DNA of 64,000 bases from NCBI RefSeq assembly GCF_000143415.4, contig NW_003314269.1, forward strand, positions 148,401 to 212,400, in the 5' to 3' direction. The notes beneath the pieces were generated by a model that was not told the origin of the DNA, did not search any database, and worked only from the letters and a program-made list of their open reading frames with translations. The translations under genes and the position numbers were made by a program. The stretch is from Selaginella moellendorffii. Taxonomy: Eukaryota > Streptophyta > Lycopodiopsida > Selaginellales > Selaginellaceae. Below, piece after piece: positions 32,013 to 43,064 of this stretch; within the stretch, counting starts at the first letter, position 1, and each line of letters begins with the position of its first letter.

Positions 32013-32394
32013 CTAGCTACGTAGCGCTGGCTCTCTCCCAGCCCTAGCGCTGGGGGAATTTAAATCATAAAAGGGGGGGTAGTGGCAACTCACCGATAGA
32101 TCGCCCAAGTTCGTTAGCGTGGGGCGTTCTGCTGGGTATCCGAAATTAGGGCCAAAAAAGAAGACGGCAAATTCCGAGACGGAATGTCCAGTAAACTCAA
32201 TCGACTCGAGTTCGACTCGCTTTAACTTTAAGCTTTTAACCGTACAAGAGAGCTGTACGTAAAGCAGATTCTTAACGACCGTACAAATAGCTGTACATAT
32301 AGCATAATCTTGACGACCGTACAAATATCGTATTCGTATTTCAAAAGGTTGGGATATTGATTTATGGTACAAGCACTTGGTCTTTGTCTTTGCT
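32013..32394. other. Intergenic stretch between bromodomain and MATE genes
   Basis: No convincing coding frame; AT-moderate DNA with a repeated 'gaccgtacaaatagctgtac'-type phrase (about 32276-32330) and related forms near 32240 and 32310. Probably the MATE 3' UTR/terminator and the bromodomain gene promoter. Confidence 0.5.
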
Positions 32395-35096
32395 TTAGAT
32401 TGTTGGTAGCATAGCAAATCGTGATGGCGAGCTGTGGCCTTTGGCATTGTACTGGAGGGATTCCTGGGGTTTGTCCTTTGGCCTTTCAAGGCTGTAAAGC
32501 GAGAAACGAGGGAAAAAAGAATGGTGGAGAGCATCTAGCTTGTGGCAGCGGGGGCACACTCCTTTAGAATGCTTTTGGAGGAATGCAGTCGCGTATACGA
32601 GGCCGCCAGTCGGGCCTGAAAGAAGCAAAACGACGAGGAGAAAAAAATAAGTATCAATGGTGAATCTGTTGCGTGCGAGAGAATAGTACCGATTGGAAAA
32701 GCACGAGCGTCCACCAGCAGCTGTTGAGTCCCAATCCAAGCTTGTGGAAGATCTGGTTTTTAAGTGGCCGCGAGATTGTGGGGCTTAGAAAATAGTACGG
32801 ATTGAAAGAGCATGCTTACCTTCATGAGCAGGCTTCCACAGACAAAGCAAGATGTCATGCTCAGGCCCAGGAATCCTAAATCTCGTCCGGCCTACATACA
32901 AGCCGACGCAATTCGTCAGTTACCAGGAACGTGGTAAACGAGCCAAGGTTTGTTTGTTTGACTATCTTACCAAAAGTGTCCCTTCCAGCGACAGTGCAGG
33001 TGGTGTTAAAACAATGCTCCAGAAAAATGGGAACGCTACCGAATGCATCTGCGAACAGACGAGACAGGGTGGTGTCAGCACGGACACGTGATCAACGCTG
33101 CATTGTGTCATCTCAACCTGTGCTACGATTGCTGAATCGTTCGTAAAAAGCTGCGGCACAAGAAAAGGAACCGCGACGCCAATGCTCGCTAAAGAGAATC
33201 CTAAAATCGCACCCGTATAGAGAAGTGTTTTGAGCAACGTTCGTGCCTGTAAAAAGATGATCGAGCCAGGTTTACTTTTATCGTTTTGCTTGGCTCACCT
33301 GCTCGAAGTTGCGGGTTTTTCCGCTAATAAGCTCTGGCATAAAGGACTGAGCTGTTTGGGCCAAAGGCTCTCCACATACTGAAAACAATGTGAAGATCCC
33401 AATCATCACCTGGCAAATCAAGACATTTTTAAGTTAAAGAACTGGTTTTTACTGTTGAACCTGATGGGCTCCTAAAGTGAGTGGCCCAAGCGAAGTCGCG
33501 AAATATGTAATTGTTGTGTAAAAACATATCTGTAAACAAGATAAATTGAGCTTCCAAGGATAGAAGACGATATACGATGATGTACCTTTGACAACATGGT
33601 CATAAGAACTGGTGCAGCTATTTCGATCATCTGCAGGATGTCTTTGAAGCTGGGTACAACGATCGCCAGAGGATTGTATCCTTTCGCTTTTAAAGAAGTT
33701 AACATCAAAATTCCCGCAACATACTGCATGCTTGAAGCTTGAGTTAACGATCAAGTAGACTCATATTCATACCTGTGATAGTGCCGTTGCCCAGGCAGCA
33801 CCAGCAATTCCATATCCTAGAAATGTACAAAGTAGAATATCTCCAAAAGCATTTACAAGACTCGCGACGAGCAAAACTTTCAAGGGACTCCATGAATCCT
33901 GCATTCCCAAGCTGTGGTATAAAAGAAAGTGAGATAACAGTAACAGCATACAAAGGAAGCCAAAAGACAGACCTTGCACTTTGAGCAACCATGGTGACAA
34001 GAACCGCTGGCCATGCCCACGCTCTAATCTGAAATTGTCCCAAAGAGACATATATCAAAACCACTACACCACGAAAAACTTAAATTTATTCAGCTTACAT
34101 TCACGTACGTTGCCGCGGCTGGGACGATCCCAGAGTTTTTGGCTCCAACAAAAGCTAAAAGGAAAAAAATCTTGAATCAATCACAGCCAATACATTGCCA
34201 GACCTCACCTTGGAGCATGGAACTAGAAGAGAATCTAATAGCCGCGAGCATAGCCATGCCACAGCCGAAAGCTACAAACAAGAGCCTAGCCAAATGGTTT
34301 GCTGCTTCTTTCTCGTCCTACACGAAATTCCAAACCACAGATCAGAACGCGTAGTAACACCAATCGCTCTTACCTTGTTTGCAAGCGAGGTTGCAATCAA
34401 GTTGGATGTAGCAACGGACAAGAACATGAAAACATACGAGAGTCCATCGCACATCACAGTTCCAGGTCCTGGAAGGAAGTAAACCACAAAGAAACTTTAG
34501 TTCTAGAGGAATCCAAAATCAATCTTCTTACCAAGGGCGGCCAATTGCAAAGAGCTAGTGGTTCCCACAACACTCGTATCGATGAGACTCATAATCGGTC
34601 CGGACAACCAGATGCCGAGAGCCGGGCCGGCGAAAGCGAATATCTGACGTACTTGCTCAAACATGTTGGGCTCCTCGCTAATGCTAACATCCGCCGCATC
34701 GCCATCGACCAGAATCTCCTTTCCTTCCACTTCTTCAACAATGGTGGCTGCCAGTGACGTCTTGCTGATGTCGACATTGGTGAGCACTATCTCTTTTGGC
34801 GCCTCAAGCACGCCCTCTCCAGAGACGTAGAACTTCACGGCTTCTTTCGGCGTCCAGGGCACGGATTGCTGCTCGCGGTCCGCCGGGGGCGCCTCTGGCT
34901 GCTCGACGGTGCAATGCCGGACGATTCTCGAGCAGAGATGGCGCTGGAGAGGAGAAAGAACTCGCTGTTGCTGCTGCGACTGGCGGAGCTTGGCAAGATC
35001 GAAGCCGCATTGCACGCCGGACGAGTGGCGCCGCGAGCGATTCACGCAGACTGGGAATCTTTGCAAATGGATCGCCCCTGAGACAGCACAATCCAT
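32395..35096 (-). CDS. Plastid MATE transporter, EDS5/DTX46-47-like
   Basis: About twelve short exons on the minus strand. The first exon (from ATG 35096) gives a roughly 130-residue Arg/Ser-rich plastid-targeting and acidic segment. Then come MATE helices with [123 protein letters not shown] and [15 protein letters not shown]. These blocks are the hallmark of plant MATE clade members EDS5 (isochorismate export from plastids for salicylate) and its sister DTX46. Which substrate this one carries cannot be told. The C-terminal tail is unusually long, running to 32395 with a C-P-R-C pair (GVCPRCHK). Confidence in family is high. Confidence 0.87.
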
Positions 35097-35671
35097 GGAA
35101 CTCGGATTGCCCTGCCGCAAAGAACCTACAACTCGATCGATCGAGCAGAGAACCTACGAAATATCGATCGCTCGATAGAGATTTCCCTCGCAGCGCCTCG
35201 AGCTTCCAGCGCCTAGTGGCGGCTCGGCCTCGTCGAGCGCCCCTTCTCGCACGAGATTCTCGAGAGTGAAACAAAGAAGAAAAAGAATGTGGGTCATGGA
35301 ATTTGATCTGACCATAGACCTAGATATTTATACTACTAAGTGGGCGGCCCATGGGCCCGTTACGCTAGGGTTCTTTCGCTGAGGGGATGAGCCGCTGAGC
35401 CGCTAGCCGCCAGATCACAGTAAGTCTCGTTGTTTCTGTGATCATTGTGGTTACAGTGAGGAATTTGATCTTAAACTCTTCCCCTTCTTGGATTGCTTGG
35501 AAATTTCTTGGATCTGGATTGGAGCTCCTCGCATATCCAGGGATTCTTCCCTGTCTTGATCACGTTTCTTGGCCTGGATGCGCTTTCACTGTCGACATTT
35601 CGATCTCATGGTCTCGGATTTCCTGGATTCCAGGGGCATCGTCTCGGATTTCTTGGTCGCCCGACGCTGCG
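35097..35671. other. Divergent promoter region between MATE and the Harbinger-type nuclease
   Basis: About 575 bp without a supported gene. Translation of the nuclease frame is open upstream to 35438, but the codons there look random and the conserved start is the ATG at 35672. No inverted repeat that would mark a transposon end was found here. Confidence 0.5.
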
Positions 35672-37054
35672 ATGGAAGATCAGAGGTACCGCAAGCAAGT
35701 CGCCATGTCCCTCATCATGGGAGCGCTCATCTACTGCCGCAACGCGAGCAAGCGGCGATTCGACCGGCGCAAGTCGGCGATCGTGAGCATCGTGTCGGAG
35801 ATCCAGCAGGGGATCCTCGACGGCGCGCCGGCCAAATCCACCTGGGTGAGAGACATGCTCATGCACCACACCGACACCTGGGACACGACGATCTTCCCGC
35901 AGTACGACGATGGCCAGTTCTGGAAGGATTTCCGCTGCACCAAGGCGACCTTCGAGTGGCTGTGCTTCACGATCTTCCAGCCGTGTGGATTCGAGGGGAA
36001 TAGAACAGGTCCCAACTGGCGCGTCATCTCCCTCCGCCGCCGCGTCGCGATGCTCCTCTGGCGATTGCTCCACGGCGGCCGCGAGCACGCCATCGCCAAG
36101 ATCTTCTTCTGCGACCAGTCCACCGTGAACAAGATCGTCCACAAGGGGCTGGGGATCATCGCCAAGCACTGGACCGACGCTTACATCGGGTGGCCAACCG
36201 GGGACCGAGCTAGGGACATTGCCGCAAAGTTTGAGCTCGAGACTGGCTTCCCCAGCGTGATCGGAGCGGTGGATGGAAGCCACATTCCCATCACCACCCC
36301 GAGCATCGATCGCTCGAATTACTACAACGACAAGTCCTTCCACTCGATGATCCTCATGGGTGCAGTCGACCAAGACGGGTTTTTTCTCGAGATCGACGCT
36401 GGGCTTTGCGGGAGCTTGCACGATTCGCAAGCTCTGGCCAGCTCCAGGATCGCGAGGAGAGCCGGCGAGGGGCTCATCGACCAGCAGGGGTACCACCTGG
36501 TCGGGGACTCGGCTTTCAATCCTCCAAGGCCGTGGTTGATGTGTCCATACCGGGGTGGTGGCCAGCTTACGCCCCAGCAGGAGTCTTTCAACCAGGCGCT
36601 CGCCTCTGCGAGAGCTTCCATCGAGCGGGCCTTCTGCCAACTTAAGTCTAGGTTCCGGGTGCTGCTCAAGAAGATGGAGGGCGACTTGGACACCACCGTC
36701 CAGATGATCGGGGTGTGCTGCACGCTCCACAACATGCTGCTCTCGCAGAACGAGAGCGCCGACCCGGCCTGGATTGAAGAGTCCCGCCAAGCTCTCGAGT
36801 CGACCCGAGGTGTTTCTTCGTCCGGGAGAGAGCCCACGCTGGAGCAAGCCGCGGCGGAGGTGATGATCGCCACGGCGGGTCTGCAAGAGCTGGAGTCAGC
36901 CACCGCGACGTCCGATGCCGCGCGTCTGGCGAGAGTCATGGAGCCGCTGCCACTCCCGGCAGGATTCAACCACACCGCGGACATGCAGCGAGCTCGCGAG
37001 ATCCGCGACGGCCTCGCCGAGATGTTATACTCCAGGAAGCGGCAAAAGACTTGA
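35672..37054 (+). CDS. PIF/Harbinger-type nuclease (HARBI1/ALP1-like), intact and intronless
   Basis: 460 residues from ATG 35672. A helical N-terminus has FRCTKATFEWLCF and a helix-turn-helix-like stretch (REHAIAKIFFCDQSTVNKIV). The DDE_Tnp_4 catalytic triad is present: Asp in GAVDGSHIPI (about residue 200), Asp in LVGDSAFNPP (about 278) and Glu in ASIERAFCQLKSRF (about 316), with CTLHNML just after. All three acidic residues being kept argues for either a recent autonomous transposon or a domesticated gene with retained nuclease fold. No TIR or TWA target duplication is visible. It converges on a Myb/SANT-like gene with only 29 bp between stops; PIF/Harbinger elements characteristically encode exactly these two proteins. 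Confidence 0.88.
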   Translation: MEDQRYRKQVAMSLIMGALIYCRNASKRRFDRRKSAIVSIVSEIQQGILDGAPAKSTWVRDMLMHHTDTWDTTIFPQYDDGQFWKDFRCTKATFEWLCFTIFQPCGFEGNRTGPNWRVISLRRRVAMLLWRLLHGGREHAIAKIFFCDQSTVNKIVHKGLGIIAKHWTDAYIGWPTGDRARDIAAKFELETGFPSVIGAVDGSHIPITTPSIDRSNYYNDKSFHSMILMGAVDQDGFFLEIDAGLCGSLHDSQALASSRIARRAGEGLIDQQGYHLVGDSAFNPPRPWLMCPYRGGGQLTPQQESFNQALASARASIERAFCQLKSRFRVLLKKMEGDLDTTVQMIGVCCTLHNMLLSQNESADPAWIEESRQALESTRGVSSSGREPTLEQAAAEVMIATAGLQELESATATSDAARLARVMEPLPLPAGFNHTADMQRAREIRDGLAEMLYSRKRQKT

Positions 37055-37083
37055 TTGAGGTTGGGGGAGAAGAGTTTACTCTG

Positions 37084-38520
37084 TTATACAACGCCTTCGG
37101 GTTCTTGGCCTGGGATCACGGTCATGGCTTGGCCGCTACTGCCGTGGATCTCCGGCCTGAGCTTCTCCAGCTCCTTGAGGATGAACTTGCGAGGCCCGAC
37201 CGGGATCTTCATCTCCATTAGATCATCCTTGTCGAGCAGCAGCAAGTTGGTCCAGTCTACGTGCGACGCCGCGAAGTAGCTCGCGTACTGGTCCTTGCCG
37301 ATGCTCTTGAGCCAGCTGAACACCTGGTTGTCGATCTCAAACTCGGTCGGCTGCGCGCTCGCCTCCGCCAGCAACACGTTCGTGAGGTTGACGACGGCGT
37401 CCAGCACCTCCTTGAATCCCTGTGCCGAGGCGGTGTCATCGAAAGTCCCAATCTTCTCCACCACCTTGTCGACGATGGAGTCTACGAGCAGCTGGTTGTT
37501 TGCGGACTTCTTCATCCTCTTCCCGGCGACTTCACGAGCAGCGGCCTCGTCGCCCAGGCATCCCCTCGCGCCACCGACGCCGCTCTGGAAGCGCGACCGC
37601 AGCGCCGCCTTGGGCCGCAAGTTGAGCCGGCTGTGGATCTCCTGGAGCGTCTCGTCCGAGAAGACCAGCTGCTCCGGGTGCTCGAGCTCCTTGTTCTCGG
37701 CCAGTCCGGCCTGTGAGAGCAGCAGCTTGAGCTCCTTTTGGTACCGACGCAGCTCGATGTCCCACTTGTCCCGGTAGCTCTCCCACTGCCTCCTGGGATG
37801 CCCGCGCTCGCCCATCTTGTCGCCGATGCTCGTCCACAGCTCCAGATGCGTTGACATTGTCTCAAACTTGGCCTGTAACTCCGTCCGGAACCTCACCAGG
37901 TCCTTGACTTCCTCGATCCCGTAGCGCTTGTTCTTGGCGGTGTTCTCGTCCCCGGCCGACTTTCCTTTGGGATCCTTGCTCTTGGTCGAGTCGGCGGCGC
38001 TCTTCTTCTCGGAGCTCTTTCGCTTCCTCCTGTGCTTCGTCCCCTCGTCTGCCTCCTGCGTCGGGGTGTCTCCGTCCGAGAAGGACGATCCATCGCTCTG
38101 GGAGTCGGAGCGGAGAGCTGACGAGGGTGGCGATGCCCGAGGTGGCGAAGTGTTGATGGCCGGAGGTGGTGTAGCGGAGGGTGGCACTGGTCCCGGTCCC
38201 GGTTGCATTGCAGCGCCTGGGAATGCATAGCCAGCTCTTGGGAATCCGCCAAAGTCGCCGCCAGGAAAGTTGGAGTCGCCGCCGCCGCCGCCGCCACCTC
38301 TCATGTGTGACGGCCATGAATGCGACCAGTCGTAAGCGTTGTATGGAGCTGGAGCGCCGTAGAAAGTATCCGGGCGTGGATGAGCCCAGCGGGGCCAAGT
38401 TGGAACGTCCGAGCCATTGTAAGGAGGGGTCGTGTTGTTGTTGTTGGTGGTGGCGGCGGCGGCTACTCCTTCTACCACTGCTGCGCCATCGCGTTTTCTT
38501 TTTGATCTCTCTTTGGCCAT
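37084..38520 (-). CDS. Myb/SANT-like (trihelix-type) protein with C-terminal SAM domain
   Basis: 478 residues, intronless. A Lys-rich nuclear start (MAKERSKRKRDG) leads into a Pro/Gly/Asn-rich region (about 25-130), a Ser/Lys-rich acidic linker (130-210), then a helical DNA-binding-like segment with KDLVRFRTELQAKFETMS, GERGHPRRQWESYRDKWDIE and RYQKELKLLL, resembling Myb/SANT-like partners of Harbinger nucleases. At about 405-465 is a SAM domain: VFSWLKSIGKDQYASYF, then DWTNLLLLDKDDLMEMKIP and GPRKFILKELEKL (the G-P-R/G-K-x-x-I/L end of SAM). SAM domains mediate oligomerisation or partner binding. The pairing with the adjacent nuclease suggests a working pair; that is inference. Confidence 0.75.
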   Translation of the reverse strand: MAKERSKRKRDGAAVVEGVAAAATTNNNNTTPPYNGSDVPTWPRWAHPRPDTFYGAPAPYNAYDWSHSWPSHMRGGGGGGGDSNFPGGDFGGFPRAGYAFPGAAMQPGPGPVPPSATPPPAINTSPPRASPPSSALRSDSQSDGSSFSDGDTPTQEADEGTKHRRKRKSSEKKSAADSTKSKDPKGKSAGDENTAKNKRYGIEEVKDLVRFRTELQAKFETMSTHLELWTSIGDKMGERGHPRRQWESYRDKWDIELRRYQKELKLLLSQAGLAENKELEHPEQLVFSDETLQEIHSRLNLRPKAALRSRFQSGVGGARGCLGDEAAAREVAGKRMKKSANNQLLVDSIVDKVVEKIGTFDDTASAQGFKEVLDAVVNLTNVLLAEASAQPTEFEIDNQVFSWLKSIGKDQYASYFAASHVDWTNLLLLDKDDLMEMKIPVGPRKFILKELEKLRPEIHGSSGQAMTVIPGQEPEGVV

Positions 38521-39202
38521 TGGAAAATAATTTAATCTGCGAAGAAAAACGATCAAGAAACTCCATCCACCAACAAAGAAAGTTCTATGACTGATTAAAG
38601 TCTTCTACAGAGGCAAGCACTCAAGCACACCAGAAATTTTGCCCGCGATCGACAAGAAGAAACCAGCTAACACGAAAATGTCCACAAACACGAAAATCTC
38701 CACAAACAAAAGGATTTCATCCAGACTCGAGCAATCCAGACAACACACGGGCGGAATTCCGGCAACCTAGGCGGGATCGATCGATCGTACCTGGAAATTC
38801 TTGCGCTCTCGATCCTCCGCCTAGATCCCTCGCGCTACCGCATTCTTGCAAGATCCTGCCATGAGAGGGAACAAGGGAGAAATCCTCCGCTAGAGGCCGG
38901 AATGCACACTCCCTCCATCGCTCCCTCCACAAATCTAAAAAATGCGAGGGAATAAAAGGAAAAACAAGGGATTTACAAGGAAGCGATGTCATACCATAGT
39001 AGGTCTAGAGAGCCTTCGTCCGACACGGCGCTCGCAGATCATGGAAGGAACCCATGTCATAACCCTAGTCCGGCCGCGCTCGATGCCCCCGTGGCGGCCA
39101 CGTCAGACCCCCTGCCGCGGTTCGATTCCCCTCCCCACCATTTTCTATAAAATTCACTGTTTAGATAAGAGTTCTCCAAAATAGCAACGAATGGATCTAC
39201 TT
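38521..39202. other. Intergenic/5' leader region
   Basis: About 680 bp with no supported gene. The left part is likely the leader and promoter of the Myb/SANT-SAM gene. Near 39113-39143 a tRNA T-loop-like GGTTCGATTCC followed by CCCCTCCCCACCA is seen, but a full cloverleaf could not be built. Confidence 0.5.
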
Positions 39203-40976
39203 CTAACCATAAATGGAGCTCGTGAGGTCGATCATGTCGTAGAGATAGACGTTATCTGCCGTGGTGACCGCGAGGTAAGATCCAGACTCGGAGATGGCGA
39301 CCGAGTAAACAGCTGCAAAAAAGAAGAACAAAGTTTTCTTAATCCCTCATTGAAGAGAATTCGTTTTCGTTCTCACCTTTCTCCAGTCCGGAGACTCCCG
39401 CGAGTGCCTGGCAAAGGAATCGGCCGTGATGAGCTTAAAGTTCGCGAAAGAAGAACTCGAGGCTATAGTACCTGGCCACCGTCTTTGTGGAAAACGCAAG
39501 CACCGTTTGGTTTGCTCCCTCCAGCAACAATGTATTTGTGAGAGAGGCCCTTCCCGTACTGAGCAGTGTAGACTTGGCTCGGCTGGAGATGGAAACTTTT
39601 GAGCTCAGTTGCACAAAACCGAATTTTTACTTTGGTACCTCGTTGCTCATCCACTCCAGTGTTCTTATCAGGTCACCAGTTCCAAAGTCCCATTCCTGTG
39701 AAGGAGAAAAGATTCCCTCGTCCAAAAACACAAGCGTGCCAAAGTAACGGACCTGTAATTGTTTGGTGGATCGCCAAGAGCCGGTTAGGATCTTGTTGTT
39801 ATCAGACACGTCAAGAGCTTCCCCGCACAGCTTTGGTCCAAAGATGCTCCTCACCGATCTACCACAGCGCAAATCCCAGATCTAGGTGGCACCAAGAAAA
39901 CCTCAGTAAGATTGAATGACGCGTGAAGTAGTGAAGCAAGAACCTGGACAGTGTTGTCCCAGCCTCCGCTCAAAATGATGTGAGAATCGACGGGATGCCA
40001 ACGAACAGCGAAAACACGGTTGGAGTGGCCCACAACTTTGATCCCATCGCTGTGCGACGACCCTGAATGCTTGATTGAGCGAGGGGCAAGATCAAAGCTC
40101 AGAGCTGCTTAGCGTACCCATCACTTAACGTATGCACGATTTTCCTGGTGGCTTCGTCGTAGACTCGGACCTGTAATGCTAGATACAAGACAGAAGTTTG
40201 ACAAGAAATGCTTCGTGAATTCACTGACTTCACCTGAAAATCGCTACCACCCGTCGCGAACTTCTCTCCGGTCGGCTGGAAATCCACCGCGTTGATGTGA
40301 TTGTTAGCCTCTTTGGTGGTGCCGAGGTGCTTTCCGGATGTTGCATGCCAGTGGTGAATAAGACCACCAACGTCTGCAACAAGGAAGTGCTAAAGATTAT
40401 ATCCAGCACTCACTCACCGAGAGACGATCAAAACGCTTACCACAAGATACGAGAACGTTCCTGCTGGTAAAGCAGCTCGAGGGCGGCCGGAAGGACATTG
40501 TCGTGCAGGCGAACTTTTGTGTGGCTTTTCGATCCAAAACATAAGCCAGGCCTCCATCAGAGACTCTATAGATCTGGCAGCAGATCAAAAGAATGGCTTT
40601 AGCTCGGAAACTCCAGATGCAGTAGTACCTCAATTCTTCCTGTATCGTTCCCAGCTGCTAACCAGTTGCTATCGTAGGAAAACCCACAGCACATTGCCTC
40701 CTTGCCTTTCCTGGCCAAACAAACAAAAAACGAGCAAGTGAGAAAGAAAAAGAAAAAAAAAATGAAGAACGACCGAACGAAGTGCTTACATTTGGATTTG
40801 GACAATGGGCCGTGGCGCCCCATCATCCTGAGTCTCGCCATCGTGTTCCATCGCTGGAAACTCTTTGGTACTCCAACTGGGCGTGTATCCGCTGGGATCA
40901 AGAATTTGCCGCGCCCAACTTCGTCAGCCCTAAACCTAACGGTCACCCGTTGAGCGCTGTCATTTGTCCCAGTCAT
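39203..40976 (-). CDS. WD40-repeat protein
   Basis: About ten exons, ATG at 40976, stop at 39203. After a short Arg-rich start come WD-type blades: CCGFSYDSNWLAAGNDTG, CTTMSFRPPSS, HINAVDFQPTGEKFATGGSD then VRVYDEATRKIVHTLSDG, SNRVFAVRWHPVDSHIILSGGWD then IWDLRCGRSVRSIFG, ALDVSDNNKILTGSWR then EWDFGTGDLIRTLEW, and a last blade VYSVAISESGSYLAVTTADN then YLYDMIDL. Seven blades fit one propeller. WD40 propellers are protein-interaction scaffolds; no partner can be inferred. Divergent from the next gene with 119 bp between start codons, implying a shared promoter. Confidence 0.85.
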
Positions 40977-41095
40977 GTGAAGTAGTAACCGTTTTTCCTG
41001 ACCCCTTCAGGCGAACCCCTTCCCAGTGAGGAAGATCTCCACTCCCTAGCGCTGCCTGGCCCTCGAATCGATCCACCGGAGGTTTTGCGCCCGCC

Positions 41096-42165
41096 ATGGC
41101 CAAGGGGAAGAAGAAAGATCACCTTCACGATGACAAATGCGCGCACAGCTTGCACGAGGGCCACTGCGAGTGGGACAAGGAGTTCCATGAGATGAAGCAC
41201 TCGGAGATGAAAGAGGCCGAGAGAAGGCATCAAGAGTACCTGGAAAATCATCCCCGTGAGTGCCGATGTCGATTCTCGCTCGCTGTTCGTTTCCTTTTTG
41301 CTTTTCCCGACTTGTTGGAGAGTTTCGACGTTTCCTGGCTTTTGATCTGATTATCCTCGTCCTCGATGACGCAGCTCAAGTGCCCAAGCGAGAGAGTGTT
41401 TCTCGCCCCCACGACGACGGCCCAAAGAAGAACAAGTACGAAGGCCGGACTGGAACACTTGTCCAGCTTATTCGCATGCCTGGATCCGGAGATTTGTATG
41501 CTGTATAACAACATCCAGTGACTTTGAGAGATCTAGATGAAAGGATAAAATGGAAAACACTCACCTGCGATTTGGTTCGCAGATCCCGCACAAGACTATC
41601 AAGACTGGCTACAAGGCTCCGAACTCCTACGCGTTTCATCCCGTCTTCCAGGATGAAACGTGAGGTCTCAGCTTCGATCGCTCATACCTGTTTAAACGAT
41701 ATGTAAAACTCTGCAGGACAAACTCTTTCTTCCAAGGACAAATACAAAAGATCGGCGAAGCAAGTGACTTATCCTGCAAGAAGTTAATGCCATATTACCC
41801 GAATGCTCCCAGAAACCGAAAGCCTGAGGTGATGCGAAGCCATGTCGGCGTCCAAAACATGGACTGCCGGAACGCGAGCTACTTGGCTAACTGGTAAGCT
41901 TAGAGTTTGTGCCTGGAAGAAACAAATTAGTTCACTGGAATTCTACTCAAACAGCCTGTGTGACGGGAATCCCAAGCATATGAAGACTCCCAAGACCACA
42001 AACCAGCTCTACATGAACTACAAATGCGAGATTGTAGGAATGGGAAACAGGCGAATTGCCGCAGGTACGTACTTGGAGATAAAAGTTCGCGAGGAACTTA
42101 TTTACCGTGAATTGCTTTGTCCAGAGAGAACTCGGCGTATGCACCGCATGCAAGTCGAGGGATGA
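41096..42165 (+). CDS. Conserved protein of unknown function
   Basis: Multi-exon model. Exon 1 (41096-41254) encodes a Lys/His/Cys-rich start with DDKCAHSLHEGHCEWDKEF and a charged helix; exon 2 continues PQVPKRESVSRP to about 41495. Later exons give TGYKAPNSYAFHPVFQDE, TNSFFQGQIQKIGEASDL, LMPYYPNAPRNRKPE, MRSHVGVQNMDCRNASYLAN and LCDGNPKHMKTPKTTNQLYM, ending in a basic ERTRRMHRMQ tail. The junction between exon 2 and the TGYKAP exon does not keep frame with the obvious splice sites (phase 2 donor at 41496 against an in-frame exon at about 41581). A missed mini-exon, different site or sequence error is therefore likely. I do not recognise the family. Confidence 0.6.
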
Positions 42166-42237
42166 TGATCTACACCCTGCTGGAATTATTCGTTTCTCTG
42201 CGCTTAATCTTATTCGAGTCTTTGCCATCGCGCGAAG

Positions 42238-42960
42238 CTATTTGTCGTCTGTCTGCTTGTTCTTGATGGCGCGGTATCCACCAGCCATGTTGTAAACATT
42301 CGTGAATCCCTGTGAAAAAATTTAAAAGCAAATGTAGAGTTTCCAGAACTTTAGATCGAGTCTTACTGCGGCAAGAAGATCGACAGCAGCCAAAACGGAT
42401 CGAGTTCCAGTTCCACATCCCTGAATTTGGGTAAACAATGAGAGGGAGAAAATAAAAAACCGATGGCAGATAGTCATACCACTATGATTCCTTCTTCTTT
42501 GTCGAAGTTAGAAAGAACCTCTTGCTCGAAGTTAGTGTTCTTGACTTTGTCTGGGAAGAGCAAGAAAACAAATCTCTCGAAAGAAGTTTCCAAAAGGAGC
42601 TAGCTACTTACCAGAGCCTGGGATATAGTAAGGAACATTACGCGAGCCAGCGACATTCCCAGTTGCGAAGACCTCGGGAGCTCTAAGATCAAGAATCGCG
42701 CTGTGGATCACTCGAGAAGCCGAAAATCTCCGAGATCGAGCTTACCGGACATCCAGATATCGATGCGATCCGGACTGGAGCATCCCTCGAGCAGCATCGA
42801 CCTCCACATTCTTGAGCGAGACATCCCGCGGCCCCTGATCACTCATCGCGATCGCGATCCTAAATTTCGGTGTCCATCGGAGATTTCCTGAGAGAATGCG
42901 CGCTCTTGGACGAGGCGCCGCTACAAAGGACGCAAGGGCCAATGGCGCGCAAAGCTCCAT
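42238..42960 (-). CDS. Rhodanese-domain protein (organellar sulfurtransferase-like)
   Basis: Four exons. Residues 1-40 are Ala/Arg-rich, a plausible transit peptide. The rhodanese domain follows: RYLDVR, then AILDLRAPEVFATGNVAGSR (the D-x-R and H/A-I-x-G-A-x-N-like element), and the active-site loop GCGTGTRSVLAAVDLLAAGF with the catalytic Cys, then NVYNMAGGYRAI. This is the compact single-domain plant type (senescence/STR family), moving sulfane sulfur or sensing redox state. The start codon lies 104 bp from that of the eL28 gene on the other strand, so the two share a bidirectional promoter. Confidence 0.85.
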
Positions 42961-43064
42961 TAAAACGTCAACGCCGACGGACAGAATATTCTCCGGGATC
43001 TAGGTCTAGGGTTTGAGCCGCCGGGTAGGGTTTTTGCGCTTGGCGGATCGATCGATCGAGCGCG

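Noticed and set aside
35606-36886. 426-residue minus-strand frame opposite the nuclease gene
   Set aside because: Pure shadow of the GC-rich, intronless nuclease; no recognisable domain, while the plus frame has a full DDE domain.
39090-39145. tRNA-like 3' end (GGTTCGATTCC ... CCCCTCCCCACCA)
   Set aside because: The T-stem pairs over only about two bases and no complementary acceptor 5' strand lies about 70 nt upstream; nuclear plant tRNA genes also do not encode CCA.
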